From positions 3,720,001 to 3,784,000 of the forward strand of contig NZ_CP073343.1 of assembly GCF_024397855.1 (NCBI RefSeq): a DNA stretch of 64,000 nucleotides, given 5' to 3'. Under the pieces are notes generated by a model. That model made no database searches. It was not told the DNA's origin and saw only the letters and a program-made list of their open reading frames with translations. Made by a program: the position numbers and the translations under genes. This document shows positions 28,066 to 36,740 of this stretch, piece after piece. Every line of letters starts with the position of its first letter. Position 1 is the stretch's first letter. The DNA comes from Marinomonas rhizomae. GTDB taxonomy: Bacteria; Pseudomonadota; Gammaproteobacteria; Pseudomonadales; Marinomonadaceae.

Positions 28066-29610
28066 TTACTCAAAGACGATCCCTTGAGCCAACGGCAAAT
28101 CACCACCGTAGTTCACTGTGTTTGTGGTGCGACGCATGTAGTTTCTCCATGCATCAGAACCAGATTCACGACCGCCGCCCGTTTCCTTCTCACCACCAAA
28201 CGCACCACCAATTTCAGCGCCAGACGTACCGATATTAACGTTGGCGATACCACAGTCAGAACCCGCTGGTGACATAAACATTTCTGCTTCACGCATGCTT
28301 TCTGTAAACACTGCGGAAGATAGGCCTTGTGGCACTTCATTTTGGATTTCAATCGCTTCGTCAAACGTCTTGTAAGTCAAAACATACATGATAGGCGCGA
28401 AGGTTTCTTCATGAACGATTGGCGCATCGTGAGCAATACGAACAATCGCTGGACGCACATAGAAACCACCAGCAGGAACACCTTCAGTGACACGTTCACC
28501 ACCGCAGACAACTTCACCGCCTTGTTTCTTGGCTGTTTCTAGAGCCGCTTGCATACGGTTAAAGCTGCCTTCATCGATTAGTGGGCCAACAAGATTACCC
28601 TCAACGATTGGGCTACCGACGCGAAGCGAACCGTACGATTTCGCCAAACGCTCAACCAAGCCATCAACGATAGATTCATGGGTAATCAAACGACGTAATG
28701 TTGTACAACGCTGACCTGCTGTGCCCGCTGCTGAGAAAACAATCGCACGCAGAGCAAGATCCAAATCCGCGGTATCAGACACTATCATGGCGTTATTACC
28801 GCCCAGCTCTAACAAAGAGCGACCTAACCGACCCGCGACAGTTTTCGCCACAGCTCGACCCATCGCTGTTGAACCCGTTGCAGACACCAGCGGGAAGGTC
28901 TCGCTTGCGGCAATCGCTTCACCAAGATCTCGATCGCCAATCATCACAGACACTGCCGCTTTAGGGATATCAGGCATATCAGCAATAACGTTTTGCGCGA
29001 TTTGGTACATAGCCAAGGCACACAAAGGCGCTTTTTCAGAAGGTTTTAGTAGGATCGGATCACCACAAACAAGGCCAAGCATGGCATTCCAAGCCCAAAC
29101 CGCCATAGGGAAGTTAAACGCGGTAATAACCGCAACAGGGCCAAGTGGATGCCATTGTTCCATCATTCGGTGACCAGGACGTTCAGAGACGATAGACAGG
29201 CCATGCAACATACGAGATTGACCGACCGCGAAATCACACACGTCAATCCACTCTTGCACTTCACCCAAAGCTTCTGGGGTAATTTTACCCGCTTCCAAAG
29301 AGATCACTTGTGCCAATTCGTTTTTGTACTTACGGGCTTCTTCGCCAATACGACGAACCAATTCACCACGACGTGGCGCAGGAATGGTACGCAAAACCTT
29401 AAACGCGTCTTTCAGCTCAGCATTGGCCTTGTCTAACTGCGCTGGTGTTGCATTCTTAAAACTAGACAAAGCCTCACCATCAATTGGGCTATAAGCTGTA
29501 AATGCACTGCCTTCACCTAAAGTCTGGGTGTTACCAGTGAGCACGCTGTAAAAAGTATCGCCCTGTTTTAGGCTATTTACGCCCAGTGTTTCTAAGCAAG
29601 TCAGTGACAT
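28066..29610 (-). CDS. amaB: Aldehyde dehydrogenase, aminoadipate-semialdehyde type (AmaB, ALDH7)
   Basis: A 514-residue NAD(P)-dependent aldehyde dehydrogenase. The catalytic Cys is in AAGTAGQRCTTLRRL (near residue 302), the general base Glu in LLELGGNNAMIVS, and the cofactor segment is TAFNFPMAVWAWNAMLGLV. The sequence pattern with GGAFGGEKETGGGRESGSDA is that of ALDH7A1/antiquitin-like enzymes, which oxidise 2-aminoadipate-6-semialdehyde to 2-aminoadipate. With the AmaA-like oxidase downstream and a divergent LysR gene, the locus matches the pipecolate route of lysine degradation. Confidence 0.85.
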   Translation of the reverse strand: MSLTCLETLGVNSLKQGDTFYSVLTGNTQTLGEGSAFTAYSPIDGEALSSFKNATPAQLDKANAELKDAFKVLRTIPAPRRGELVRRIGEEARKYKNELAQVISLEAGKITPEALGEVQEWIDVCDFAVGQSRMLHGLSIVSERPGHRMMEQWHPLGPVAVITAFNFPMAVWAWNAMLGLVCGDPILLKPSEKAPLCALAMYQIAQNVIADMPDIPKAAVSVMIGDRDLGEAIAASETFPLVSATGSTAMGRAVAKTVAGRLGRSLLELGGNNAMIVSDTADLDLALRAIVFSAAGTAGQRCTTLRRLITHESIVDGLVERLAKSYGSLRVGSPIVEGNLVGPLIDEGSFNRMQAALETAKKQGGEVVCGGERVTEGVPAGGFYVRPAIVRIAHDAPIVHEETFAPIMYVLTYKTFDEAIEIQNEVPQGLSSAVFTESMREAEMFMSPAGSDCGIANVNIGTSGAEIGGAFGGEKETGGGRESGSDAWRNYMRRTTNTVNYGGDLPLAQGIVFE

Positions 29611-29716
29611 AGGAACCTCTAAATTAAATCTAATGAGTGTTACGAGAATGTCTTCACCATAACCAGCCTAGTACAGAATGAGAAATACCGTTTTCCTGCC
29701 AGTGATCTAGTTTTTT

Positions 29717-29743
29717 CCTATGGCTAGATATTATGTCTATAGG
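29717..29743. promoter_or_regulatory. Possible LysR-type operator in the amaB/LysR divergent region
   Basis: CCTAT, 17 bases and ATAGG form an interrupted palindrome in the 196-base gap between the divergent amaB and LysR genes. The location suits a LysR-family binding site, but the symmetry is short. Confidence 0.35.
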
Positions 29744-29806
29744 TATATTAGAAAGGTGAACTAAATATCTTTAATCAGCCGAGTCATCTTTTAAAAGAGC
29801 AAGCCG

Positions 29807-30676
29807 ATGGACATTCGATCATTACGTTATTTTATTGCTGTTTACGAGGAACGCAGCCTCAGCGCCGCTGCTAAGCGTTGCTTTGTGGCACAACCGTCCA
29901 TATCAACCACGGTATCGCAATTAGAAGAGGATTTGGGCACCAAGCTTTTTGTACGTCATTCCAAAGGAGTATCGCCTACCGATAGCGGCTCCCAGCTCTA
30001 TCCACACGCCTGTAAAATGGTCAGCGACCTCAGTGCCATGCGCAGTTTATTTACCGAAACGCCCACACCGCTGGCTTTGTCTATCTCATTAACGCCCTTT
30101 TTATCTGGCGCTTTAATCAGCCAAGTCATCAAAACCATGCTTGATGAAGTTCATGGACTAGCGTTAAAACTCGTTGATGAATCTGAAAGCGCCGATTTGC
30201 GTTTTACTTGTCATCGTTACACCAGTGAAGAAGACGTGTTTTATCCCCTTTGGGAAGATGACTATGTAATCGCCATGCCGTTGGATCATTGGTTAGCAGA
30301 TTTCCCTTCGCTATCCATCAAGCAAATCGACAAACAACCCTTTATTTCTCGCACGCCATGCGACATTTTGGAATCTTGGAACTACTTGATGCAAAAACAG
30401 GAACTCACCACCGATGTTCGTGCGCAAGTAAAAACAGAAGAGTACGCGTTGGATTTAGTCGCTGCAGGCTTGGGGATTTCTCTGATCCCTGAACACTCGT
30501 CACGGGGACGAAATGACCTATGTTTACGGCCACTTAACGATGTGAAGTTAAAACGTGTGGTAGGCTTGGCGCATAAAAAAGAACGCAGTTTTCCGGCTCA
30601 TCTTATCAATACTATCCTGACCGCTAAGCAACAGTTATTAATCAACAAGAACCCAACAGAAATACGGCTCGCATAA
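29807..30676 (+). CDS. LysR family transcriptional regulator
   Basis: A 289-residue LysR regulator. The N-terminal DNA-binding domain is MDIRSLRYFIAVYEERSLSA through CFVAQPSISTTVSQLEEDLG and KLFVRHSKGVSPTDSG. The effector domain (about 90-289) is ordinary in length. It is divergent from amaB and lies just before the DUF1338 gene, like the regulator between amaB and hglS in Pseudomonas putida. It is therefore the best candidate regulator of lysine catabolism here. Confidence 0.88.
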   Translation: MDIRSLRYFIAVYEERSLSAAAKRCFVAQPSISTTVSQLEEDLGTKLFVRHSKGVSPTDSGSQLYPHACKMVSDLSAMRSLFTETPTPLALSISLTPFLSGALISQVIKTMLDEVHGLALKLVDESESADLRFTCHRYTSEEDVFYPLWEDDYVIAMPLDHWLADFPSLSIKQIDKQPFISRTPCDILESWNYLMQKQELTTDVRAQVKTEEYALDLVAAGLGISLIPEHSSRGRNDLCLRPLNDVKLKRVVGLAHKKERSFPAHLINTILTAKQQLLINKNPTEIRLA

Positions 30677-30794
30677 CTTTTATGCATAACAAGGTGCGTT
30701 TTTACCTTTTGCATTTCTTGTAAGCGGTGGATTAGAGTAAGTCCTATTAGATAGAGATGACCTCTTTCCAAATTGACTAACTCAGGAGCGCTCC

Positions 30795-31598
30795 ATGAAG
30801 CCCGCCGATTTTTTCGCATCCTTGTGGGATCACTACACAAACATCACGCCACAGGCTCAGCGTATACAGCAATTATTTAAAAGCCATGGCGAAAACGTGC
30901 TGAATGATCACGTGGCTTTTCGTACTTTTAACAACTCACCAATCTCATTAGAAAAGCTTGAACCACAACTAGAAGCTATTGGTTACAAAGCCTACGGCGC
31001 ATTTCTATTCGAGAGCAAACACCTAAAAGCCCGTTGTTACAAACATCAAACGGATGTCGATTCACCAAAGGTTTTCCTATCTGAGCTATTAGTAGAAGAA
31101 CTGCCAGCAAACTGCCAAGACATCATTGCCAAATTTATCGCACAAATTCCGAGTGATGCAGTGCAATCCCCAGCTATTTTTTGGGCTGGAAAGCTATGGG
31201 ATACACCAACAGAAGCCGAATATCTCACGCTAGCGGAGCACAGTGAATACGCTGCATGGTTATCAACCATGGGATTACAAGCTAACCATTTCACTGTCAG
31301 CATTAATCACTTGCAGAAATTCCCTACGATTGAAGATGTAAATACTCTATTGTTAAACGAAGGTTACGCATTAAACCAAGTGGGTGGCTTAGTAAAAGGC
31401 ACACCTGATTCCTTCTTGGAGCAATCTTCCACCATGGCCGACAAAGTCGAATACACCTTTACTGATGGCCAACAGAAAACCATCCCTAGCTGCTTTTATG
31501 AGTTCGCTCGTCGTCACACCATGCCAAACGGCGTGCTGTTTGATAGCTTTATCGAAGGCAACGCAGACAAAATCTTTGACTCAACCAGCACCAAGTAA
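30795..31598 (+). CDS. DUF1338 family protein, HglS-type 2-oxoadipate dioxygenase/decarboxylase (short form)
   Basis: A 267-residue protein of the DUF1338 family, whose characterised member HglS converts 2-oxoadipate to D-2-hydroxyglutarate with iron and oxygen. The candidate metal ligands are all visible: His39 and the substrate-binding Arg43 in NDHVAFRTF, His165 in QANHFTVS, and Glu236 in CFYEFARR. It is about 200 residues shorter than the P. putida enzyme as I remember it, so it belongs to a compact subfamily. Its position after amaB and the LysR gene supports a role in the last steps of lysine degradation. Activity on 2-oxoadipate is inferred. Confidence 0.78.
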   Translation: MKPADFFASLWDHYTNITPQAQRIQQLFKSHGENVLNDHVAFRTFNNSPISLEKLEPQLEAIGYKAYGAFLFESKHLKARCYKHQTDVDSPKVFLSELLVEELPANCQDIIAKFIAQIPSDAVQSPAIFWAGKLWDTPTEAEYLTLAEHSEYAAWLSTMGLQANHFTVSINHLQKFPTIEDVNTLLLNEGYALNQVGGLVKGTPDSFLEQSSTMADKVEYTFTDGQQKTIPSCFYEFARRHTMPNGVLFDSFIEGNADKIFDSTSTK

Positions 31599-31623
31599 CG
31601 GACTGAAAAAAACTCATCACATA

Positions 31624-31647
31624 ACGAGCCCTAGTGGCTCGTTTTTG
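31624..31647 (+). terminator. Terminator after the DUF1338 gene
   Basis: ACGAGCC (31624-31630) and GGCTCGT (31636-31642) form a perfect 7-bp stem with a five-base loop and a following T run, 26 bases after the stop codon. Confidence 0.88.
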
Positions 31648-31795
31648 CGTTTTAAACCTTGTAGCATCATATCTTTGTCATCTTTGTGTGATAAAAACCT
31701 TTATGTAATGTGACAAGCAAAAGTAGTTCTTGAGAGCCTGTACCGATCCATCAGGCCGTGTATAATGCTCGCAGTTTAAATATGAGCCTACTATT

Positions 31796-32215
31796 ATGAT
31801 TAACCAACTTATCGAATTTTCTATCAACCACTGGGAAATGGTCGCAGTCTTTTTTGCGATTCTTGCCACTTTACTTTTTGTTGAAAGCAAAGGCGGCGCG
31901 CAAGGGCTTACACCTTCTGCTGCGACGAACCTAATGAACAGCGACGATGCTGTTGTTGTCGACATCCGTCCAGAGAAAGAATTCAGCACTGGCCACATCA
32001 CAGGCGCGCTAAATATTCCTGCGACTAAGATGAAAGACAACATGAACCGCCTTGAGAAACACAAAGACGCCCCTATTATTATAGTTTGCAAATCTGGTGT
32101 AACGTCTGGCGCGAGCGCGAAAGACCTTAAAAAAGCTGGTTTTGGTAAAGTTTACAAACTACAAGGTGGCATTGCAGAATGGCAATCATCCAATCTGCCA
32201 CTGGTTAAAGGATAA
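31796..32215 (+). CDS. Membrane-anchored rhodanese-like protein (YibN type)
   Basis: A 139-residue protein with one N-terminal membrane helix (about residues 15-30, MVAVFFAILATLLFV) and a cytoplasmic rhodanese domain. The active-site loop is IIVCKSGVTSGAS with the catalytic Cys. VDIRPEKEFSTGHITGALNIP is the conserved rhodanese N-terminal half. The order rhodanese-grxC-secB is common in gammaproteobacteria (yibN-grxC-secB). Sulfur transfer is likely, but the acceptor is unknown. grxC follows after 11 bases. Confidence 0.9.
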   Translation: MINQLIEFSINHWEMVAVFFAILATLLFVESKGGAQGLTPSAATNLMNSDDAVVVDIRPEKEFSTGHITGALNIPATKMKDNMNRLEKHKDAPIIIVCKSGVTSGASAKDLKKAGFGKVYKLQGGIAEWQSSNLPLVKG

Positions 32216-32226
32216 GAGAAAAATTT

Positions 32227-32481
32227 ATGGCTACTGTCACTATCTACTCGAGCGATTACTGTCCATTTTGCGTTAGAGCAAAGCAACTGTTAACGGCAAA
32301 AAATGTTGCCTTTAACGAAATTCGCGTGGACGGAGAACGTGAACTACGACAAGAAATGATGGAAAAAAGTGGCCGACACACCGTTCCGCAAATTTGGATC
32401 GGTGAAAAACATGTTGGTGGATGCGACGATCTTTTTGCCCTTGAACGTGAACAAAAACTAGATACCTTACTTACACAATAG
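32227..32481 (+). CDS. grxC: Glutaredoxin 3
   Basis: An 84-residue cytoplasmic glutaredoxin with the CPFC dithiol active site (SSDYCPFCVRAK, Cys13 and Cys16), the cis-proline region RHTVPQIWIGE and the GGCDDLFAL glutathione-binding end. It reduces protein disulfides and glutathione mixed disulfides. It is co-transcribed with the rhodanese gene and probably with secB (78 bases downstream). Confidence 0.94.
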   Translation: MATVTIYSSDYCPFCVRAKQLLTAKNVAFNEIRVDGERELRQEMMEKSGRHTVPQIWIGEKHVGGCDDLFALEREQKLDTLLTQ

Positions 32482-32559
32482 TAAGAAGATAAGTTATCAC
32501 AGGGTATAAATGAGCTGCGCCCTCATCACTTTAATAAATTATTAAAAAAAGGAACTACG

Positions 32560-33039
32560 ATGTCCGATACAGCTGAAACACCAGAAGCACAAACACAAGA
32601 AGCGCAAGCACCACAACTTTCTATGCAACGCGTGTTTTTGAAAGATATTTCTTTTGAATCTCCTCGTTCACCTATGATTTTCCAAGAAGAATGGAAACCA
32701 GAAGTGGGCTTAGAATTAAATACTAAAAGTCGCCAAGTTGGTGAAAGTGTTTATGAAGTTGTATTAGAAATCACTGTCACTGTCAAAAATGGCACAGAAA
32801 CTGGCTATTTGGTTCAAGTACAACAAGGTGGTTTATTCGTTATTTCTGGTCTTGATGACCAGCAATTACATCACGCTTTGGGCGCTTTCTGTCCTGCTAC
32901 TCTATTCCCATACGCTCGTGAAAACATCGATGCGATTGTAGTAAAAGGCAGCTTCCCAGCGATCATGCTTGCACCAATCAACTTTGATGCGCTTTATGTC
33001 GAAAGCCTACAAAAGCAACAGGCTGAAACAACTCAATAA
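32560..33039 (+). CDS. secB: Protein-export chaperone SecB
   Basis: A 159-residue tetrameric cytoplasmic chaperone that keeps preproteins unfolded and delivers them to SecA. The sequence contains QRVFLKDISFESPRSPMIFQ and CPATLFPYARENIDAIVVKGSFPAIMLAPINFDALY, both diagnostic for SecB. The acidic N-terminal tail and glutamine-rich C-terminal tail are normal. An AAGGAA ribosome site lies upstream, and a terminator follows 30 bases after the stop. Confidence 0.96.
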   Translation: MSDTAETPEAQTQEAQAPQLSMQRVFLKDISFESPRSPMIFQEEWKPEVGLELNTKSRQVGESVYEVVLEITVTVKNGTETGYLVQVQQGGLFVISGLDDQQLHHALGAFCPATLFPYARENIDAIVVKGSFPAIMLAPINFDALYVESLQKQQAETTQ

Positions 33040-33069
33040 AACATTGAGTAATAAAACCATTAGAGTTAC

Positions 33070-33098
33070 GAAAAAGGAGGCCACGCGCTTCCTTTTTT
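33070..33098 (+). terminator. Terminator after secB
   Basis: AAAAAGGAGG and CTTCCTTTTT form a 10-bp stem with one G-T type mismatch around a 7-base loop, ending in six T. It lies about 30 bases after secB and ahead of the lipoprotein operon. Confidence 0.75.
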
Positions 33099-33122
33099 AT
33101 TGCATAATAGAAATCGCTCGCC

Positions 33123-33152
33123 TTTTAGTATCGCCAGTACTTTTAGTATCGC
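33123..33152 (+). repeat. 12-bp direct repeat upstream of the lipoprotein operon
   Basis: TTTTAGTATCGC occurs at 33123-33134 and again at 33141-33152 with a six-base spacer (18-base period). It lies 21 bases before the start of the small membrane peptide gene and is well placed for a regulator site or a duplicated promoter element. The TAGTAT within it resembles a -10 element. Confidence 0.5.
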
Positions 33153-33172
33153 AAGAATATATGGAAGCTGTG

Positions 33173-33295
33173 ATGAAAAAGAAAAAGAAAACCTGCCAAA
33201 ATTGCCTCAGAGCGCGCTGGTTAGTCCTTTACCTCGCTTGCTTTGCATTATTTGCCCTTCTGTTCGCTGATCAGTTTTTAGATAAAGGAATATAA
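33173..33295 (+). CDS. 40-residue CxxC single-pass membrane peptide
   Basis: A small gene preceded by GGAAG five bases before its ATG. The product starts with a poly-lysine stretch (MKKKKKT), has a CQNC pair at residues 8-11, a single hydrophobic helix (about 16-33) and a short tail. The stop is one base before the GTG of the next lipoprotein gene, so the two are translationally coupled. I do not recognise the family. The CxxC directly before the membrane helix could bind a metal or form a disulfide. A longer reading upstream into the secB region lacks a ribosome site. Confidence 0.6.
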   Translation: MKKKKKTCQNCLRARWLVLYLACFALFALLFADQFLDKGI

Positions 33296-33296
33296 A

Positions 33297-34964
33297 GTGA
33301 AGTGGGTATTTATTTGGGTAACTATTTGCTTACTGGCTGGTTGCTCAACCTATCAACAAGATATTGAAGAAGGTTTAAGCCTAGCAAAAGAAGGCCAATG
33401 GAAAGACGCTGAAGACAAACTGGAAGGGGTATTAGACAACTCACAAGACCAGCTACTCTACTATATGGAAATCGGCGCCCTTGCCCAAAACCAAGGAAAT
33501 TTTGAACGCAGCAATACATTACTAGAAAAAGCAGAGCGATTAAGCGATACCTTCTTTCCTGATAATTTTTCGAATCGTTCCTGGGCGCTGCTCAGCAACC
33601 CAAGACAAGGCGACTATCGCGGCAGTGGTCTAGAACGCGTTTACATCAGCTATCTCAAATCTTTGAACTACCTCGCTCTGGCTGAGCAAGAAAAAAATAG
33701 TTCTAAAAAACGCCAACTCAATGATGCCGCCTTAGTAGAAGTACGACGCATTGACATCAAACTTAATGAAATCCGCACCCAAACCCCAAGTTATCAAGAC
33801 CTTAATGCCAAAGAAAACCAAGCCTTTTACATGAAGGCATTAAACTGGTTAGGTGACTTTTATACTGGCGGACGTGACACAGATAAATTCCTCTATCGTG
33901 ATGATGCTTGGGCTCGTTACTTAGCTGGTCTGCAATACGAAATCGATGGCGAATTCGATGATGCGCGCGTCAGTTATGAAAAAGCGGCTAACTTGTATGA
34001 AGACGGCTATGCAAAACAATACGCTTTGCCAAGCACGACAGCAGAACGAGCTTGGTTAGATGCGATTCGCATGATGCAAAAAGGCGGCTTTAGTCAGAGT
34101 GAAATTCAACAAAAAATAGACACAAAACTGTCTGCTGACATGCAAGCAACCCTTAAACAATACCATCAAGGTGATGCTGAACTGGTGGTACTAGAACACC
34201 AAGGTTTTATCCCTGATAAAAGCGAAATGACCTTGTTGCTGTATGCCGATCCACGAGCTTATTCATTGGTATTAGAGCCATTGCACGGCGGTGGAAACGT
34301 TGAAGTAAACGATGCCTTCCGCTGGTTTACTATGGTTTATGCCGACATTAATCCGCTCAACCTAATTGCCAACTATAAAGCTGGCGGCGCATGGGGAACC
34401 TTTTCAGGCATCTTCACCAAACGCGTAATTCTCGGACGTCCTGTTTGGCAGCAACTTAATGACATTAAAGTCGACAAGTTACTAACAGAGCAAACCATAC
34501 GCGTGACGGTCCCTTATTATCGTCGCTTCACTTTGGATCAACATCAGCCAACATTGCAGGTAAATACCCCCACTGTTGCGCCTTTTAATAATAGCTTACG
34601 AATGACCTCTCTCGCCGACATCGCTTTTCAGGAACAACTGGCACAGGCCCAACGTGACATCTATGAAGGCTTGGTCAGAGAGCTATTGCGCAGCTGGTTA
34701 ACGTATCAAGTGTCGTCCAATGTGAAAGATCAAAATGCAGCATTAATTTTGAATCTGATCGGACAAGTCGCGGTATTTGCCTCATCTGCGTCAGATACCC
34801 GAAACTGGCTGACCCTACCCGCACAAGTAAGGCTCACTCGTGAGCCATTACCACCGGGCGAATACAATCCAGACTATACAGTGAATAAAAAAGCGTTTTC
34901 CCTAGGCAAGGTCAACTTAGAAGCCAATAAAATTAAACTTTGGAATCTACGCAACCCCTATTAA
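33297..34964 (+). CDS. Lipoprotein with TPR-like repeats (COG3014-type)
   Basis: A 555-residue outer-membrane-type lipoprotein. It starts at GTG with an AAAGGAA ribosome site. The signal peptide ends at the lipobox LLAGC, with Cys16 to be lipidated. Residues 20-250 are helical with TPR-like spacing (EEGLSLAKEGQWKDAEDKLE, NQGNFERSNTLLEKAERL). A C-terminal mixed region (about 290-555) follows. It resembles the uncharacterised COG3014 family. It lies ahead of an LpoB-like lipoprotein gene and a third lipoprotein gene, so a joint envelope function is plausible but unproven. Confidence 0.75.
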   Translation: MKWVFIWVTICLLAGCSTYQQDIEEGLSLAKEGQWKDAEDKLEGVLDNSQDQLLYYMEIGALAQNQGNFERSNTLLEKAERLSDTFFPDNFSNRSWALLSNPRQGDYRGSGLERVYISYLKSLNYLALAEQEKNSSKKRQLNDAALVEVRRIDIKLNEIRTQTPSYQDLNAKENQAFYMKALNWLGDFYTGGRDTDKFLYRDDAWARYLAGLQYEIDGEFDDARVSYEKAANLYEDGYAKQYALPSTTAERAWLDAIRMMQKGGFSQSEIQQKIDTKLSADMQATLKQYHQGDAELVVLEHQGFIPDKSEMTLLLYADPRAYSLVLEPLHGGGNVEVNDAFRWFTMVYADINPLNLIANYKAGGAWGTFSGIFTKRVILGRPVWQQLNDIKVDKLLTEQTIRVTVPYYRRFTLDQHQPTLQVNTPTVAPFNNSLRMTSLADIAFQEQLAQAQRDIYEGLVRELLRSWLTYQVSSNVKDQNAALILNLIGQVAVFASSASDTRNWLTLPAQVRLTREPLPPGEYNPDYTVNKKAFSLGKVNLEANKIKLWNLRNPY

Positions 34965-35018
34965 ATTGATTACACTAACAGCTTGGCATCAGGCTAAAGC
35001 GGACGTAAGGAAAATATT

Positions 35019-35645
35019 ATGCGCATCGGTACACTTAAACAGTCTAATTTGATCTCTCTATCTTGGAAGGGGTTCATTGCCCTATCTATGACCCTGTTAT
35101 TAACCGCGTGTTCCGGTAGTGTAAAGCGCCTAGATACGAATGAAGACGTCATGTTGTCTGACCGTTGGAATGACACAGATTCTCGTCTAGTAGCAGAAGA
35201 AATGATGAGTGACATGCTGACCTTCCCTTGGTTCCGTGATTACAACTTCGGCAATAAAGGCAACCCAACAGTTATTGTCCAAACCATCCGTAACAAAACG
35301 TCTGAACATATTCCGGTAGATACCTTTATCAATGACATCAAGCGCAGCCTATTACGTTCTGGTAAAGTCGATTTTGTCGTCTCTGGCGCAGAACGCGACG
35401 AAATTCGTAGTGAGCGTGAAGAGCAAGAATTAAACGCAGCACCAGACACTGTCGCTAAGTTTGGTCTAGAACAAGGCGCAGGTTTCGCCCTATCTGGCTC
35501 TATCAACTCGATCGTTGATTCTAATGGCGACCAACGTGTGAGCTTCTACCAAGTTGACCTTAAATTGATTGATATGACAACAAACCGTGAAGTGTGGAAT
35601 GGTCAGAAGAAAATCAAAAAACTGGCAGACAAAGGCTTTTTCTAA
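35019..35645 (+). CDS. lpoB: Penicillin-binding protein activator LpoB-like lipoprotein
   Basis: A 208-residue lipoprotein with lipobox LLTAC (Cys near residue 31) and the LpoB domain: DRWNDTDSRLVAEEMMSDML, NPTVIVQTIRNKTSEHIP, FINDIKRSLLRSGKVDFV and GFALSGSINSI. LpoB reaches from the outer membrane to stimulate peptidoglycan synthase PBP1b in enterobacteria. The linker between lipobox and domain is short here. It lies 54 bases after the COG3014-type gene, and the next lipoprotein starts two bases after its stop. Partner specificity in this organism is unknown. Confidence 0.82.
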   Translation: MRIGTLKQSNLISLSWKGFIALSMTLLLTACSGSVKRLDTNEDVMLSDRWNDTDSRLVAEEMMSDMLTFPWFRDYNFGNKGNPTVIVQTIRNKTSEHIPVDTFINDIKRSLLRSGKVDFVVSGAERDEIRSEREEQELNAAPDTVAKFGLEQGAGFALSGSINSIVDSNGDQRVSFYQVDLKLIDMTTNREVWNGQKKIKKLADKGFF

Positions 35646-35647
35646 TT

Positions 35648-36676
35648 ATGAAACTTACCGCTCTACCAACATCGTATAACTGGATAATGGTAACGGGTCT
35701 ATTATTCAGTCTAACGGGCTGTACAGGTTTAATGACCAAGTCCGAACAAGCACCAGAGACAATACCAAACTGGGTATTGTCACCGCCTCGGGATAATACC
35801 TATTTATACGGTGTTGGCAGTGCGCCGCGCATTGAAAACATTGCGCTCGCCTTTAATCAGGCCGAGCAAAACGGTAATGCTCAGATCGCCCAACAGCTGC
35901 GAACACAAGTCAGTCAGATTAATACTCAAGATACGCAAGTTCGATCTGAACAAGGCGAAGAACAGGTTTCAAAAACACAAACGGCCTATACTCAAGTCAC
36001 TACATCCCCAATTGAGTTAGAACAAACTAAGAACGAAAAACGCTTTGCTGGGGAAAACTACGTTTACGCCATGCAATCCATTGACCGTAGCCGCATTGTT
36101 GCCAAGCTCAAAGTTGCGATAAACGACACAGACGCGACAATTCGTGAACAAGCCGCTTTGCTAAGCAAGGCCGACGACCAATATCCTGCCCCTCAGGATT
36201 GGCAAACATACATGCAGCTTATTCCGTATTTTGCCCAACGCAAATCCTATGAAGATGAACTCAGCCTCTATTCGACCGAACGCACCAACGCCGGTAAAGC
36301 GGACGCTGATATCAATGCAATAGAAAAGCGGCTTAATCTCGCTCTAAGCCATTATGGATTTGATGTTTCGTCGACAAGGCAAGCCGACCAATTAGCCAGT
36401 GCGCTCTCGCATTTTGGCCTAACGCCCAAAAGCGGCTCGCTTTTCAAACTAAATAGCAAAACCGTGCAACATACAGAAGAACAAGATGGACGTTTTTATG
36501 CCTTTGAAGACGGCACATTAGAACTTATCGGCCCATCGGATTCTCGCTTGGCGTCTTGGACTGTCAGCTCCAGAGGCATTGCAAAAAGCCTCGGCAAAGC
36601 CAAAAAGCAAGCGTCTAACAGCTGGTCAAAACAAGCCATAGAAGCCATGTTTACTTGGTTAACTCGTTTGGATTAA
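35648..36676 (+). CDS. LPP20-family-like lipoprotein
   Basis: A 342-residue lipoprotein with signal peptide ending at the lipobox SLTGC (Cys near residue 25). The next segment IPNWVLSPPRDNTYLYGVGSA is the conserved start of LPP20-type domains. It is followed by a helical Gln-rich region where repeated chain assembly (AQIAQQLRTQVSQINTQDTQ) suggests extended helices. The start at ATG 35648 lies two bases after lpoB; a longer reading into lpoB is unlikely. Companion of the two upstream lipoproteins; function unknown. Confidence 0.72.
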   Translation: MKLTALPTSYNWIMVTGLLFSLTGCTGLMTKSEQAPETIPNWVLSPPRDNTYLYGVGSAPRIENIALAFNQAEQNGNAQIAQQLRTQVSQINTQDTQVRSEQGEEQVSKTQTAYTQVTTSPIELEQTKNEKRFAGENYVYAMQSIDRSRIVAKLKVAINDTDATIREQAALLSKADDQYPAPQDWQTYMQLIPYFAQRKSYEDELSLYSTERTNAGKADADINAIEKRLNLALSHYGFDVSSTRQADQLASALSHFGLTPKSGSLFKLNSKTVQHTEEQDGRFYAFEDGTLELIGPSDSRLASWTVSSRGIAKSLGKAKKQASNSWSKQAIEAMFTWLTRLD

Positions 36677-36740
36677 CGCCTTTCAAGGTCATGAAAGATA
36701 TACGCTATGTGCTCTAAATTCTGTTAGACTGCGCTGCATT

